Part shown: one piece after another, positions 31,932-44,411 of the stretch
How the letters are laid out: every line of letters starts with the position of its first letter
Numbering within the stretch: position 1 is the first letter of the stretch
From: Pelodera strongyloides
Taxonomy: Eukaryota > Nematoda > Chromadorea > Rhabditida > Rhabditidae
Assembly: GCA_036852015.1 (NCBI GenBank)
Contig: JAANDG010000489.1
Span: 48,502 to 112,501, forward strand
Length of the DNA: 64,000 nucleotides
Direction of reading: 5' to 3'
The notes under the pieces: model-generated
Database searches by the model: none
Told to the model about the DNA's origin: nothing
Seen by the model: the letters and a program-made list of their open reading frames with translations, nothing else
Position numbers and translations under genes: made by a program

Positions 31932-34048
31932 CTTACCAGGGTTATCAAAAACTTTAGCAAGAAATTCGCCAGCTTCATCTCCACAGTCCAAGCCCTCTGC
32001 TTTACGATTGTCGAAGAATCTGAATTGAACTAATTAAAGTCAACCATGTAGCGTAAACGTGGGCTTAAGCAAGCTTAAGCTTAAGTCTTGTGCGTAACAA
32101 ATAGGTTACGTAAGTAACTCGACTTACGTTGACATGATAACTTTCTTCTCCTTGAGTACTGTCTGCACTTCAACTGAGCAACTCCACTCTCCGTATCGCA
32201 TTATCAACTTGCCATCACTAAATTATGGACAGTAAAGGTTGGCATAATATTTACGACGACATAACTTATCAATTATGTCTAGGTTAAACATAATAATAAT
32301 TTTCAATGCCCCAATTCTCAGTAAGATTGACAGAGTAACGCTGCTACAGCAGTAAGGGTGAGTATTATACTTATACTATGTACCTAAGTTTCGTTTGATA
32401 CGGAAACAAAAATGATACATACTATTTCTGACTATAGCTACATAAGACTACAATATTGATAATAATTTTTAGTTGAAGCGAAATACTGGCCGGTTTTTGA
32501 AACACATCGAGTACACCATCATTCTTATGCAGCTTATGCAAATGAACATAAATGAGAATACAAAATCGAGCTAAATTCGAGCAAATTAGCATAAATACGT
32601 AAGTATTCAGTTGTCCACGATGCGTTTCAAAACTCGGCCGGCATTTCGCTTTAACAGACGGACTCGAAAGTTCGGGGCTTGAAAGAAAAAAAGTTCTCAC
32701 TATGAGGTTAAAGTTTTGCTTACTAGTTGCTTACCAAGAATTGTAGCACATGTTTCATGCATTAGTTTCTAAATCTCGACTATAATTAAAGCGAAAGCGA
32801 AATGGACAACTGAATTTTTACGTATTTATGCTAATTTGCTCGAATTTAGCTCGATTTTTTTTTATTCTAATTTGGATTCATTTGAATAAGCTGCATAAGA
32901 ATGCTGGTCTACTCGATGTGTTTCAAAAAGCGGTCAGTATTTCGCTTGGAATTAAATCAAGTCCATTCAGAAATTAATAAATATACAATACTCACACGAC
33001 ATCGCTTTCAATATGTACAAGTTGCGTCTTTGACCGTCCAGTGTAAATTCTAAAATGCATATACATCGTGCTGTAGATAAGGTAGGATCAGGGCCTAGGA
33101 CGGTCCAGGTCCAGTGCACTGAACTACTCAACCAATCTGAGGCCATATTCACCACTCCGATTCCCGCGGGGAAATGTTCCCTGGGGACAGAGAATAGTGT
33201 TCTAATGCGAGATACGCAGAGAAAAAGACCGGGAATTCCCCATGGGGAATTGAGTGGTGAATATGACCTCTGAATTCTAGAGCGTACATCATATAGAAAA
33301 AAGTAATGACCGTTGACTAATTGTAAGGCATTATAATGTTGTTGACAATCTGGAAAAAGAAGTAATTACTAAAAATTTTGCATCATATTTATACCAGACG
33401 GCTATCGCCGCCTGAGGCGATTTCAAAGGTTAAAAGCACGATTGTGTGAAACGTTTGCAGCGTATATTAAAAAAAAACATGAAACAATAGTCGATTTCGC
33501 TTGTTCAAGAGACTAGGCTCCAGCCCAGTCTTTTGTAGCCTTTATGATATTCTAATTTTCCTTTCGTTCACACCAACAAAAAAGTAAACTCTTCTCCTTT
33601 ATATAATAAGATAACAAACGTTTGAAACATACACATTTGTCTTTCCGTCTAATACAACAAATTGTCTGTCCTCGATCTCGCCGACGTTGCAGCCCACCTT
33701 ACCGCAGTGAAGGTTGAACACCTAAATGTTACATGATAAAACTCGCGGTTGCGCGGCGAAAGCTTGGCGCACATGTGGCACAACTTACGGAGATAAGTCT
33801 AATAACGTGCGCGCGAGCCACACGCGTGTCAAAGGTAATTGAACACATTCACCGGAGTGCCTAACGGGGAATACCTTTGGCGCTAGCGCGGCGCAGTTTT
33901 GGCACACAAATTCGGAACTCACCCTAATTCCCTTGCATGATTTGATAGGATAGATCCATAATTCCTTTACTCTGCCCACTGGGACCCATTCCCCTTCTTC
34001 GCGTGCTTCTTTACGCTTGCGGAAATAGGAAAATACTATCCGGAAACC
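29565..34048 (-). CDS. mARC-type MOSC protein, array gene 1 (N terminus unresolved)
   Basis: Ten minus-strand exons join in phase from 5' to 3': 34048-33923, 33721-33633, 33049-32996, 32217-32128, 32019-31937, 31349-31246, 30903-30811, 30351-30227, 30033-29965 and 29706-29565, giving 324 aa plus an unresolved 5' exon. The protein matches mitochondrial amidoxime-reducing component: VKELWIYPIKSCKG near the start, GLDCGDEAGEFL in the middle, FRANIVVSDCPAWDE and QRCQTITVDPDT. The Cys of the last motif aligns with the Moco-binding Cys273 of human mARC1. mARC enzymes on the outer mitochondrial membrane reduce N-hydroxylated compounds using cytochrome b5 and its reductase. Sequence differs clearly from the other three copies. 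A 28-nt segment at 34317-34344 coding SGLGVIGLL before a GTAAGC donor could be part of the membrane anchor, but I could not complete it. Introns hold two family A elements, a family B element, a C-type element, a Helitron and a CA microsatellite. Confidence 0.92.
30632..30803. mobile_element. Family B palindromic TTAA MITE
   Basis: TTAAAGCGAAATGCTAGCC and GGGGCTAGCATTTCGCTTTA bound an almost perfect palindrome. It lies in an intron of mARC gene 1, 8 nt from the donor side of the exon at 30811-30903. Confidence 0.93.
31786..31932. repeat. CA/GT microsatellite in a mARC gene 1 intron
   Basis: About 145 bp of (CA)n on the plus strand, interrupted by CG and TA units in its left part. It abuts the splice donor of the exon ending at 31937. 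The Cys-Val frames across it are artefacts. Confidence 0.98.
32474..32654. mobile_element. Family A TTAA foldback MITE
   Basis: The ends are GAAGCGAAATACTGGCCGG and CGGCCGGCATTTCGCTTTAA, intronic in mARC gene 1. Confidence 0.9.
32785..32949. mobile_element. Family A MITE with a damaged left end
   Basis: The right end is complete (AGTATTTCGCTTGG). The left end jumps from TTAAAGCGAAAGCGAAAT straight to GGACAACTGAA, so most of the left terminal repeat is deleted. Confidence 0.8.
33137..33272. mobile_element. Family C-prime inverted-repeat MITE
   Basis: CTGAGGCCATATTCACCACTC pairs with GTGGTGAATATGACCTCTG. The interior contains CCCGCGGGG and CCCCATGGGG palindromes. The partner copy is at 20208. 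Confidence 0.88.
33394..33611 (-). mobile_element. Short non-autonomous Helitron, about 218 bp
   Basis: On the minus strand it starts A|TCTTATTATATAAAGGAG and ends with a CGCC/GGCG hairpin then CTGG|T. It lacks the tRNA-like passenger of the longer copies. Confidence 0.8.
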
Positions 34049-36290
34049 CTAAAGTTTCATTGATTTATTGATTTTTTATTCACAGTTATTGATTTTTTTT
34101 TCTATATTGAGTTTCCATCCAATTCACATTAGCCAAAAGAGTGAAGGCAATGAGAAAACCGATAAAAAATCATACGAAAACGTTGAAATTACCTCAAAAA
34201 TTAATAGCAACACTCCCAACGCTGGCAATAACATTTCTTTTAAATCCATGCCTGATCGCACCATAATAAGCCTGCAAGTTGTAGGAGAAATAAACAAATA
34301 AATCTTTTACGCTTACAAGAAGCCCGATGACGCCGAGGCCCGAACTAGTTTATTCTAATTGTATTTTTCTGATGGGGTTTCCAAGTATCCGGACAAATTT
34401 AGCGTATTTTACGACTTCGCGACACCCATGTATTAATTTATCATGTCAAATATTCAATTCAGGGAAAATACGGTAAATTTTTGCATACTTGGAAGGGAAC
34501 GCACAGTTGTTTTTGGCATACATGGAAACCCCATTAGCTATGAGAAAAGAATAAATAAAGAACGCAAGGTTAGACGCATAAATGTCAGAGAAGCGAACTC
34601 TGAGACCTGATCGACCTGATGAGAAGCATGGTTCATAATAACAAGCCTGTAACACACGGCTTGTTCGGCCTTGGGGCTTAAGGCTTTGCTTTATATCAAA
34701 GAAATCTAAAATAATAGCTAACAATAAGAAACTCCCATAATAAAAGATAAGAACTAGAAAATAGTTCAAATAAATACAGAACTATTTACACGGATTGCTT
34801 GTGAATAAGCCGGATAAGCAACTAATAAACGAGTAATCGAGAAAGTAAGTAACTAATCAGTTCCTGTTAGTGTAAAATAAACTTTTTTCGGGAAATAAAA
34901 ATGATCTACAAATAAAGGTGTGCCACATGTTAAAGTTATTTTGAATTTTCTGAAGAAAAAAACTACACGATTATGCCTATAAAACCGCAATTATTAGCAA
35001 AAGAGCTCAAAATGAACAGTAGATAGAGCATACAAATAAGCGTATGAGGGTATGAGGCTGGCACAATGTTTGGTATCCTAGAATACTTTCGAACACAGTG
35101 GTATGGATGCAGTTATTCAGTATGAGCTTTGAAATCACGTATCATACCGCTTTAAAGGGTCAGTCTCCCGTAATTAATTTACTGGGCCACGCCTTGTTGT
35201 CTCCTACTGTCTGTGAGGTCAAGAAACGTTGCCTCCGTACGTAATACCATTCGAAAAACAAGGTTTTTATTGAACATTATCAATAAGATTTTATCTTTGT
35301 AGATTAGATATCAGTCATGTGCATATCAGGCGGAAGACCATGTCTTGTGTAGACCGTATATTACGCTTGGTGCATTTTAGGGTTATCCCTAGAATAGGTG
35401 TTGCCAGAGGTCAGGTCCCCTTGGCCAAAGAAATATTTTTTCTTGATGCAATCGTTTGTCAAATAACTGGCTGTAATCGTCGTTTCAGGGAATTTGTTAG
35501 AGGTTAAATGTTGATAAAAAAATGTCCGAGTCTTCTCTGTCATTTCATATAGAAACTTCCAGTAATAAGTATGAAACGATTGAATCACCTTTTAACTGTG
35601 AGTTGGCGAGACTCTTCTATACGTTATTTGTTAAATAGATTCAAAGAGCTGGTATTTTACTGAATACAACGAATTTACTAAACCCAACTTGCATCAAAAC
35701 TGCACCAAATAAAATAGCGGAAAGTTGGAAAGTTTATATAGATTCGTTTGCACCAACTACTGTGCCTAATTTATGTGGCTTGTCGATGTAGCCTAGTATA
35801 AATGCAAGTAGGCGAATGCATCAACATGCCATATAATGTAATACAAAATATATATTTAATAATAAAATATTGCCATTAAAAAGGCGTAAGCAGGCGAGCG
35901 CTCGTGATGTAGATGAGAAAGTAAAGATCTGAATTACAGTAATCTTAAAAAAGCAAGAGTACACACTAATATTACAAAAAACCGAAGTTCGGTACGTAGC
36001 AACCATCGACACGGTATTATTATTACAGTATGAGTATGATCAGTATAGTAGTGTAATATATCTCTTCTCTGATAATATCTCTATCATTCTTTATCTTTCA
36101 ACCCTTTGCTCAAACGTGGGCGGAGCTAAACTAACGCTTATTAATTCATAGCTCGGAAAAGGTAATTAATTATTCTTTTCTAATAAGCGTAAATAGATCT
36201 CTGCGTATCAGTTACAGTATATTGATCATGGTGTAGACCGAGAAAGACAATAAATATAGTAGAGACGCAGGGACGAAGGGAGAACATTCT

Positions 36291-36470
36291 TTAAAGCGAA
36301 ATACCAGCCGGTTTTTGAAATACATCGAGTAGACCATCATTCTTCTGCAGCTTATACAAACGATAAATTAGAATAAAAAATCGAGCTAAATTCGAGTAAT
36401 TTTATCATAAATACCTAAGAACTAATTTGCCCACGATGCATTCCAAGAACCGGCTGGTATTCCGCTTTAT
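36291..36470. mobile_element. Family A TTAA foldback MITE
   Basis: TTAAAGCGAAATACCAGCCGG and CCGGCTGGTATTCCGCTTTA with the standard family A interior. Confidence 0.9.
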
Positions 36471-36949
36471 GGCGCGGGTTTCAAAACGTGTATACAACTG
36501 CACTCTATTAGATTCGCCGCACCGCTGTGCCGCACGTCCGCCTTTTCTACGCGGCTATTGCGCAGAGTGTCGCGTTGTACCGCCATCAACAATAGTCTTT
36601 CAGTTTCATGTCTTAGTGGACCAATTTATTGGAAACTAGACTGTGAACTCCACCTCTAACCTATAACCTGTAATTTTGCGAGACAAAACACAATTTGTGT
36701 AGTTTCAAAGAGTTGTGGTTTTTTTTCTTTTCGTTGCCACAAAATGTCAAAAAAAAAAAATCGTCCCCATTTACAACCACGTGCGCGAAATGCCGTTTTT
36801 CAACTGTGTTAATCTATGCACAAACAGGCGCATTATCTGTGACTTAGCATTTGCAAATTTGCATTTTTTGTTGAAAAGGAAGCAAAAATACACCAAAGAG
36901 CACAAAGATTCCCTATGAGCACTGCGTTTCCGGAATAAGAACGTTAGAG

Positions 36950-37083
36950 TGGTATAACAGCCGGTTTTGAACACTGCGTGCTGGATGCTGAATTCCCACG
37001 TATTGTATACACAACATTTGCATACAACATATGGGAGTTCCATTGTCCAAGATAAGTTTCAAAAACCGGCCGTTATGAGAACC
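36950..37083. mobile_element. Family F inverted-repeat element
   Basis: AGTGGTATAACAGCCGGTTTT pairs with AAAACCGGCCGTTAT across about 130 bp with ATTTGCATAC-type sequence inside. It belongs to the AAAGCGGTATRACA family. Confidence 0.7.
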
Positions 37084-37246
37084 TTACGACAAGCACAAGC
37101 GTTGGGACTTTTCCTGATAAATATTCAGTAGTTTTTGTTTTCTTCAACGCCACCTTTCGTTATAGTAGGTTTCTTCACTTCTTTATTTTTAAAGCCATAA
37201 CCTTTGCTTTGTACAGTACAATACACAATTTTTCATTCTAATGCTA

Positions 37247-37252
37247 TTTATT
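37247..37252 (-). promoter_or_regulatory. Candidate polyadenylation signal of mARC gene 2
   Basis: AATAAA on the minus strand, 58 nt past the stop codon. Confidence 0.65.
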
Positions 37253-37309
37253 CAAAAATATAGTGCATGTTAAAAAGTACAGTAATAATTAAGGGAGCTA
37301 AGGTGCATT

Positions 37310-40300
37310 CTAGAATGCACTCTTCTTATACTTGACCCATACAGTATCTCCAGTCGCCACGTATCCCTTCTTGGCCAGTGCTGCGTAGACACCAAACAGA
37401 GGAGCTTGCTTATATACGGCTTCCAACTCTCCGGGTGCAATGCGGAACCTAAATCAGGCTTATTCCACAATTTTTTTAAATTTTTTGAATGCCCTTATGT
37501 GCTGTTAGAGCCCTTATGTGCTGTTAATGTGCTTTTCCGGCAATGAATGGCTTTGTGAACGGTCTTTAAAATTTGATCTTTAAAATAAAAGAATCTGATG
37601 GTTACGATACGATCGGCACGCACCTGTGGCGCGCCTCGTGAAGGGCGCAGCAAGTGCGCCATAAGTGCGCCAAAGGTGCGCCGGCTGAAAGTGCAGCTTT
37701 TAACTCACTTTCTGAGGGTCTTCAAAGTCGTCTGCTCTGGGTCTTTTTCTCCCTTTTCCGTGAGAATAGTGGTCATCCCGCATCTGAAACCAGCAAAACT
37801 CAATAACTCTTTAAGTTTACCCTCCAGGCTTTGGTATCGGACGACGGGGAAAATCCTAAAATAGAAATGGAAGGTCGTACAGTAATGCTTCCAACTGAAC
37901 TTACCGGATTGTTAGCTAGTCAACTAGCATTTCTACTGAGAGGTAGCACTACTAACCGCTCTTATTGCACTGAACTAAAGATCTGTAAGACTGATACAAT
38001 TATCACAAAACCACAATACTGGGTTTTTTAACCGGGGGCTCACCTGCCAACCGGCCTTACCCTACCATCGGGCCTAACCAAACCTTGCCGCCATGCATTG
38101 CCTGCAGACCTTACCTTCAATCCTTTCGACAAGCCTAATAACCGGCCTTACCGAGCCTTACCACCAAGCCCTACCACCTTTCCTTACCTGTCACAAGGTC
38201 TAATGCACTGGAGTCTGGTTGCATCGGGAGCGTTTCCGAAACGAACATCAGACCACTTGTCTTCGTCCCATGCCTCAGTTCCGTCAACAACGATATTAGC
38301 ACGGAATTGCAGGTTCGGCACCTAAATTCTCATTAAAAGTGTTATGGCACGCGGTTTTCAAACGTATGCTTACAACTGCATTCCTACGTATTATGTGCAC
38401 ATTTTCGTGCAGTTCCGTCGCAAAATGAAACTATGTGCATATACAACACTAATACAGTAATACCACATCAAAAACCACGTGTCATACCACTTTAAAGGCT
38501 CAGGTGGGTCCATGAAAAAAAAGAGAATTTTCTAAGCGGAAGCTACGGGACTCGTCGGAGCGGGTCAGCACGGTTAGCACTCTCTTGAAATACACTTGCA
38601 ATTACCCGATCTCGGATAATTATCATAACAAACCTGATGTCCATTGTCAAAGTTGTTGTTGAGCGCGTCAAGAGAAGCCTGAGTGGTTATGTGGAAAGGA
38701 GCCAGGTCAACGAAGGCGGTCTGAAGAAATTGTAAGTCTTAGGACCCGGTCTCCAAACTTAGCTAAGGGCCTATGGCACAGCTAAGGGCCATAGACTAAG
38801 GGCTTAGGCTCAGGCTCTTGCTCAGAACTGGGTTCAGGCTCAGGTTTCCTTACCTTATCATCTCTCTTCGGAACATCATTAATCCACCACTTCGATTCAG
38901 TCTTGCACGTTCTTTCCGTGAATAGTTCCGGGGAGAAGAGAGCTAGACGGGACGCTGAATGAGATCTTATTAAAGCGGCATGGCACGTGGTTTTGCAACC
39001 TACTTGTTCCATTCAGTGCTCTTCCGGAACAAATGTTCAAAGATATTTGCATATTATAATTGGGTATGGTATGCAGTTGCATTTCCAGCATACTCCTGCC
39101 ATACAACTTTGAAAGTATGGGCTATGGGCAGACTTCAAAAAGTTTCATTCTCATTCTTTATGTCGATTCACAAACACTTGAGTTTCCAAATTCTTACTTT
39201 TTCCAATGACTTTGGTGAAGAACTTTTCCGCCTCACTGCCACAATCGTAGCCATCGGTCCGTGATTTGTCGAACAATCTGTAATAATTTAAAGCTGAATG
39301 GCACGCCGCTTCTGATACGTATACTGGACAACTGCATTATTATGTATTATCTGCAAGTTTTTTTCCTTTCTGTGCCGGAAATGCCCAGAAGGGCACATAA
39401 CTTTGCGCATAATCTGCGCACTTTGCGCACAGAAGTGCAGTTGTCCAAGTCCAGTATATTTCAAAAACACGTACCTTAAATGCTACCAGCCGATAAGTTT
39501 GTTCTCTATTAACAAATTTGGTCGGGATATAAAACATATAGCAATTAAGAGTGAGAGAAGTAAAGTAGAGAGAGGTGAAAGAGAAAGAGAGAAACATGGA
39601 GAGACATGTAGGGAGGGAGACACCAAAGAGATACAGGGCGAGACAAAGACAGAGATACAGAGGGAGAGAGATAAAGAGAGATATAGAGAAAGAGAGGGAG
39701 ATAAAGAGAGAGAGATAGAGATAAAGAGAGAGAGAAAGAGAGAGAGAGGGAACTCTAAAGCAATGATTTGTTTACCCATATATAAACACACGACCAAAGA
39801 GCGCGACGCAGTCCATACGAAACGATCTTAAATCCATACTTCACCTATTTTTATCTCTTATTTTCCATTATCAATAATCAATCACAAACACGGCTCCCGT
39901 TTGATAGGCAAAGCGAGAAAATGATACGGATTCGAAAACAAAGAAAGGCTAAATTAGGGGGGACCATACATTTCCGCCATCAGTGCAGTTACTAAATGTA
40001 GTCTCTTTAATTTCAACGTTTGTGTTATATGTACGTAATAAATATTATATCACATTTGACCCCAACTGAAATGACAAACGGTTCATTATGGAGTTGGGAA
40101 AAGAGGTATAGGCGCATTTAAAGCGAAATGCTAGCCCCTTTGGAAAATTTGCATATGATAAGGAAATCCTATGTATCCTATGCTAATGTTGTACGAGCGT
40201 CCACGGCAATCGTACAAAATTAGCATAGGATACATAGAATTTGCTTATCATATGCAAATTTTCCAAAGAGGCTAGCATTTCGATTAAGATGGGAAAAGTC

Positions 40301-42837
40301 TGATGAATTCTGGAAAAAGTTGGTTCAAGTTGGAAACGCGAGAAAAGTTTAGATTACAATGCCAAAAGAGAGACCACAGACAAACATAGCTGAATATCCG
40401 GCTTTTCAGCACTATGATAAATTATGCAAATGTTCCATCTTGAACCAAACTTTTCCGGAATTCTTCAAATTTTTCCCAACTCGAACGCGCCTTATAGCTC
40501 ATTTCATTCCGATAAAACCTATGCATTCGAAAAGTGTAAATCTTGACAGTTATGAGGAACATTGAAAATCACACAACTGTGTTCGAAGGCATTCTCACCG
40601 ATCTTTTAAAGCGAAATACTGGCCGGTTTTTGAAACACATCGAGTACAGCTGCAATATCATGCAGCTTATGCCAATGAACATAAATTAGAATAAAAAATC
40701 GAGCTAAATTCGAGCAACTTAGCATAAATACGTTAGAATCAGTTGTCCACGATACGTTTACAAAAAACCGGCCCGTATTTCGCTGTAAGTGAAAGCCAAC
40801 GCCAAAAGAAATGCTAGACACGGAGTTGTATGAAAACCCACGTGGTATGAATCACTTCTCGCTTCTTTAGTACATCTGCCAGCGGCACTTCGCATTTGTC
40901 TCCCTTATATTCGAGGTAAAGGACGTTGTCTCTGTAATTAGGGAGAGATTATCGAGATATATATGGTAACCAGACGGCTGCGCCGCCTGAGGCGACCTTC
41001 TAGTACATTTTTATTTCATAAATACGTGAAACATGGATTCAAAAGTGATTCAAAAAATTAGCATGTGCTAAAATATTGCTTCTTTTGTTGCTCTAGATTT
41101 GCATGTTCTTTGTATTTTAATCGAAGTACTTTGAGCGCCGCCGACGCGCCCGAACGATATACCACACACATTCCGTATATGCAGCCTTTTTAGGACTTTT
41201 GTGAGAGGGGCGCTTGGGATGTGAGATGGCTCAGTGCATGGGAACATGAACTACTGAACCAATCCTACTTCCTGAGCGTAACGCACATCATCCAAACACA
41301 CAATCAATCAATCAAAAAAACAAACAAACAAAGCTCCCAACTTATATAATAAGATACTTATTGAATATCTCGAAGTCAGACAACGAGATAGAGGCCGCTT
41401 TATACAGGTGCAAGGTGCAAGTACATCCATCCCAGGTGAATAATTTCTGTTTAATGACTACTAACGAAATATGCGACTCGTGGATACGTAGTACACCTGT
41501 CGGTAAGCAAAATGAAGATGCTGAAGATTAAAATGCGGTTTGCGTTCTTACGGTAAAGAAGGCACAACGCAAAAGAGTCTTGAACGAGCAGGAATCGAAC
41601 TCGCGTCTTGCCACCGTTGCTCAAAGGAGTCAAGTTTTCGAAGAAAATAACACAAAAACTCTACCCACCTCACCTCGCTCTGCACCAAAACTAACTGCGG
41701 ACACACTCGCGCAGTGTAGAAACTGAAAAATGCATGAGTTCTTGTAGAGCTGAAGACAGACGATAAACCTCTAGAAAGCATTCTAGTAGCAAAGTAATAG
41801 TGCCGCAGAAAAAAACTTCGGTAACCGGTCCCATGGTTTCACCGAATAAATGACGACCTGTCACCGATCATGCAACCACTTATTGACCAAAAGGTACTCA
41901 CATGCGGAAATTTTTCGCCAAAAACTAGTCGCCAAATGGTCTTAACCAGTAAAAAACCGAGAACCGTTAGAAAATTTTCCCGCTTCTTTTTACCGAATAG
42001 TAACACAACAACTTACTGTCCAGTTTCGTCAACGACCAAAAACATTCTGTCTTTATTGTCGTGAAAGACGGGTCCCATTGCATCGCACAATAGAGAAAAT
42101 GTCTACAAGAATAATTTTTTTTGATTACGGTAGATCGTCATAGTTTCTCATTGGGGGGGGGGGGGGGTTAACTCCGCGCGCTTTGGATGTTATGGAAAGT
42201 GGTTTTCAAACAGAAATTCTTAGAAAAAAAAACAAGTACTTTACTATACAAAATTGGGACCTTCGTTTGTTTGTTTGTTTGTATGATGCACGTTACGCTC
42301 TTGATTCCCCGCGCACTGAACAGCCTAAGCAAATGATATTAGAAAGCAATGTTAAAGCTCTCCACCAACCTTCTTTCCCTTGCATGATTTGATCGGATAA
42401 ATGTACAATTCCTTCACTCTTCCCACTGGAATCCACTCTTCATTTCGACCCTCATTCCATTGTTTGAGCGATTGAATAGCCTAAAATAATGAACATAACG
42501 CCTAAGACTGAAGACGTCGAGCAACTTTCCGTCCGGCGTCAGCTACGCTGCTGAGGACATCACAGGATCGGCCCTAATAATGGGACGAGTTACCTAAGTG
42601 AGCCCGAACTATCATTATCTCAAATCCATCGAGGTAACTTTCGTGGCGGTCCGTGAGTGCCGCGCACGTCCTCATGTCACTCGCGTGTGAACTGCCAACA
42701 AATGCGGTGCGCCAGCTGGGCGCCGTAGGTGTGCGAACCCATTTTGTTGGAACATATTGAAATCAAGAACTCACCTTATAAGTGACAAGTGATGCTCCAA
42801 TACACGCTCCCAAAACAGCCACGTCTTTTTTATTCAT
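37310..42837 (-). CDS. mARC-type MOSC protein, array gene 2, complete
   Basis: Eleven minus-strand exons join in phase: 42837-42775, 42480-42370, 42102-42017, 41722-41669, 40931-40842, 39277-39198, 38954-38854, 38720-38634, 38321-38188, 37783-37709 and 37448-37310, giving 339 aa (human mARC1 is 337 aa). Residues 1-21 (MNKKDVAVLGACIGASLVTY) form the short N-terminal membrane anchor. The MOSC N-terminal barrel begins at VKELYIYPIKSCKGKK. Conserved motifs are FYTARVCPQLVLV, TDGYDCGSEAEKFF, QFRANIVVDGTEAWDE and DRCGMTT, where C270 is the predicted Moco ligand. Unlike the other copies it has Thr where DGCEAWDE has Cys. Function is inferred from the family: reduction of N-oxygenated substrates with cytochrome b5. 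The largest intron (39278-40841) carries family A, B and I elements and a GA microsatellite. The ATG follows a TTTAG acceptor by 4 nt. Confidence 0.94.
38340..38497. mobile_element. Family F inverted-repeat element
   Basis: TTATGGCACGCGGTTTTCAAAC pairs with AAAAACCACGTGTCATACC, followed by ACTTTAAAG. It is intronic in mARC gene 2. Related arms occur at 38970-39110 and 39290-39482. Confidence 0.7.
39545..39752. repeat. GA microsatellite in a mARC gene 2 intron
   Basis: GAGA/ATAGAGA-rich tract of about 200 bp on the plus strand, (CT)n relative to the gene. Confidence 0.95.
40110..40493. mobile_element. Family I foldback element split by a family B MITE
   Basis: The left arm (AGGCGCAT, then AAGATGGGAAAAGT) is interrupted by the family B copy at 40118-40288. 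The right arm ends CCCAACTCGAACGCGCCTTA. The interior contains CTGAATATCCGGCTTTTCAG. An uninterrupted copy lies at 43281-43503. Confidence 0.88.
40118..40288. mobile_element. Family B MITE nested at a TTAA in family I
   Basis: TTAAAGCGAAATGCTAGCC at the left and GCTAGCATTTCGATTAAG at the right, with TTAA on both sides. The intact family I copy shows a single TTAA at the same place. Confidence 0.93.
40604..40789. mobile_element. Family A TTAA foldback MITE
   Basis: TTAAAGCGAAATACTGGCCGG and CCGGCCCGTATTTCGCTGTAA, intronic in mARC gene 2. Confidence 0.9.
40970..41354 (-). mobile_element. Non-autonomous Helitron
   Basis: The minus strand runs A|TCTTATTATATAAG ... hairpin CGCCTCAGGCGGCG ... CTGG|T. 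The interior does not match the tRNA-carrying copies, so only the ends define the family. Confidence 0.75.
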
Positions 42838-43280
42838 AATTCTAAATAGTATGGTATGTCGGGATGATCGAGGGTGTTGGTTAAAGCAGTATAACAGTCA
42901 GTTTTTGAAAAGTATGATGTACATTATTCACATGAGAAGGCAGCTGTTCACATAAGTTTCACAAGCCGGCCGTTATATAGATTCACTGATACATGGATTA
43001 GTTACAAAAACGCAGAAGTCGCAATTTTTCAAAAGGATGTATCTGCCCGTTTCGTAAAAATTGACATTGACAAACATGGAGAATGTGCTAACTAGGTGAA
43101 AGTAATTATTAATAACTACATTTGCATGTGAAGGAATACATATAAAGAGAAACATGTGTAAGTACTGAAAAATAATTTTGAAAATTAAAATCATGGAAAT
43201 AATATTTATCAATTCACGCGAGATACGATAGTTGATAAAAATGACTATTTATGGTTAAATGATTTTTATTTTCTGTTTTT

Positions 43281-43503
43281 AAGGCGCGTTCGAGTTGGGA
43301 AAAGTTTGAAGAATCCCGGAAAAAGTTGGTTCAAGATGGTACATTTGCATAATTTAGCATAATGCTGAAAAGCAGGATATTCAGCTGTGTTTGTCTGTGG
43401 TCTCGCTTTTGGCATTATCTCTCAACTTTTCTCGCGTTTCCAACTTGAACCAACTTTTTCCAGAATTCTTCAAACTTTTCCCATCTTAAATGCGCCTTTA
43501 TAA
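43281..43503. mobile_element. Family I foldback element, uninterrupted copy
   Basis: TTAAGGCGCGTTCGAGTTGGG at the left and CCCATCTTAAATGCGCCTTTA at the right. Arms read GGAAAAAGTTGGTTCAAG. It serves as the empty-site comparison for the family B insertion at 40118. Confidence 0.9.
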
Positions 43504-44411
43504 TGCAAATAGCGAAATCGCTACATTCGCTACGCATGTTCGAGGTACTTTGGCTATAGATTATGAGTATGCCAATTTCATACAGTTTTGCATGCATGCA
43601 GCACGCAGCGTAATTTACATCCGGCGAAGAATGCGAAGGCGCGTTGGTTTTTTTCTCCGAAAAAATCGAGGAATAATAAATGAGGTATCGAAGCGTCAAG
43701 AATAAGCAGAATGATAGATAAACAAGTGAAGAAATATAATATAAACACATAAATTCTATAAAGATATAAACGAAATCAGTTCTTATGAACAATGAAAAAA
43801 ACCGTGTGATATTCCTACCTCAGATTGAGATAAGGACATGGTTTTATTATTGTTTTCTTGAAGTTCCAGTTCAGTGAAGAAAGTCTTTTTTTTTGTATTT
43901 CTTACAATTTTTCGCAAGTTTTGAGCAAACTAGACATATTTCTAGAGACCAATTGTAAGATAAAGATACTTCGAAGCAGGAAATCAGTAAAAGTGTACAG
44001 TTTAATTGCAAATTTTAGGCTATGTTGAGCAAACTAGAAACATTTCTAACAATGAGGACTAAGGTACAATAAATTCAAAACAGGAAACAGGCTATACCCA
44101 TGCAGCACCGAACAAAAATCAATCCAGCGAACGTGATGCAATAAACACACGAAAAAAAAGACCTGACTTGAAATAACGTGACTTTGATTCAAAAAAGATA
44201 ATAAGAACAATAATAATAATAATAATATTATAATAATTTCTATAATAAAATATATGAAGATATTAGTTCTCCAACAAAATACTATGTTCAGCTTCGTTTG
44301 AAATTTAGTTTCTTTTATCTGTTTTCTTGATGTTTGAGGTTTGAGGTGAGGTGAGTGCGAAAGGTTACAATAAATGTAGTCAAAATCACGCAATACACAA
44401 TAAAATCAATC

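Larger units (their letters stand above)
34049..37240. other. Region between mARC genes 1 and 2
   Basis: It should contain the first exon(s) of mARC gene 1, but I could not place them with confidence. It also holds a family A element (36291-36470) and a family F element (36950-37083). Open frames here show no domain. Confidence 0.4.

Noticed and set aside
31650..31991. Cys-Val repeat frames
   Set aside because: Translations of the CA/GT microsatellite, although the right end overlaps a real mARC gene 1 exon in another context.
34317..34344. SGLGVIGLL-coding segment as first exon of mARC gene 1
   Set aside because: It fits a membrane anchor and has a GTAAGC donor, but there is no ATG and an upstream partner in the right phase was not found.
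41353..41445. Minus-strand segment reading LFTWDGCTCTLHLYKAASIS next to a Helitron, considered as a mARC gene 2 exon
   Set aside because: The true exon for this position is 41722-41669 (FYTARVCPQLVLV), which joins in phase to its neighbours. The other segment breaks phase and lacks clear homology.
41582..41645. Minus-strand tRNA-like run with GAGTTCGATTCCTGCTCG
   Set aside because: The B-box is good but the D-arm and anticodon arm do not fold convincingly.
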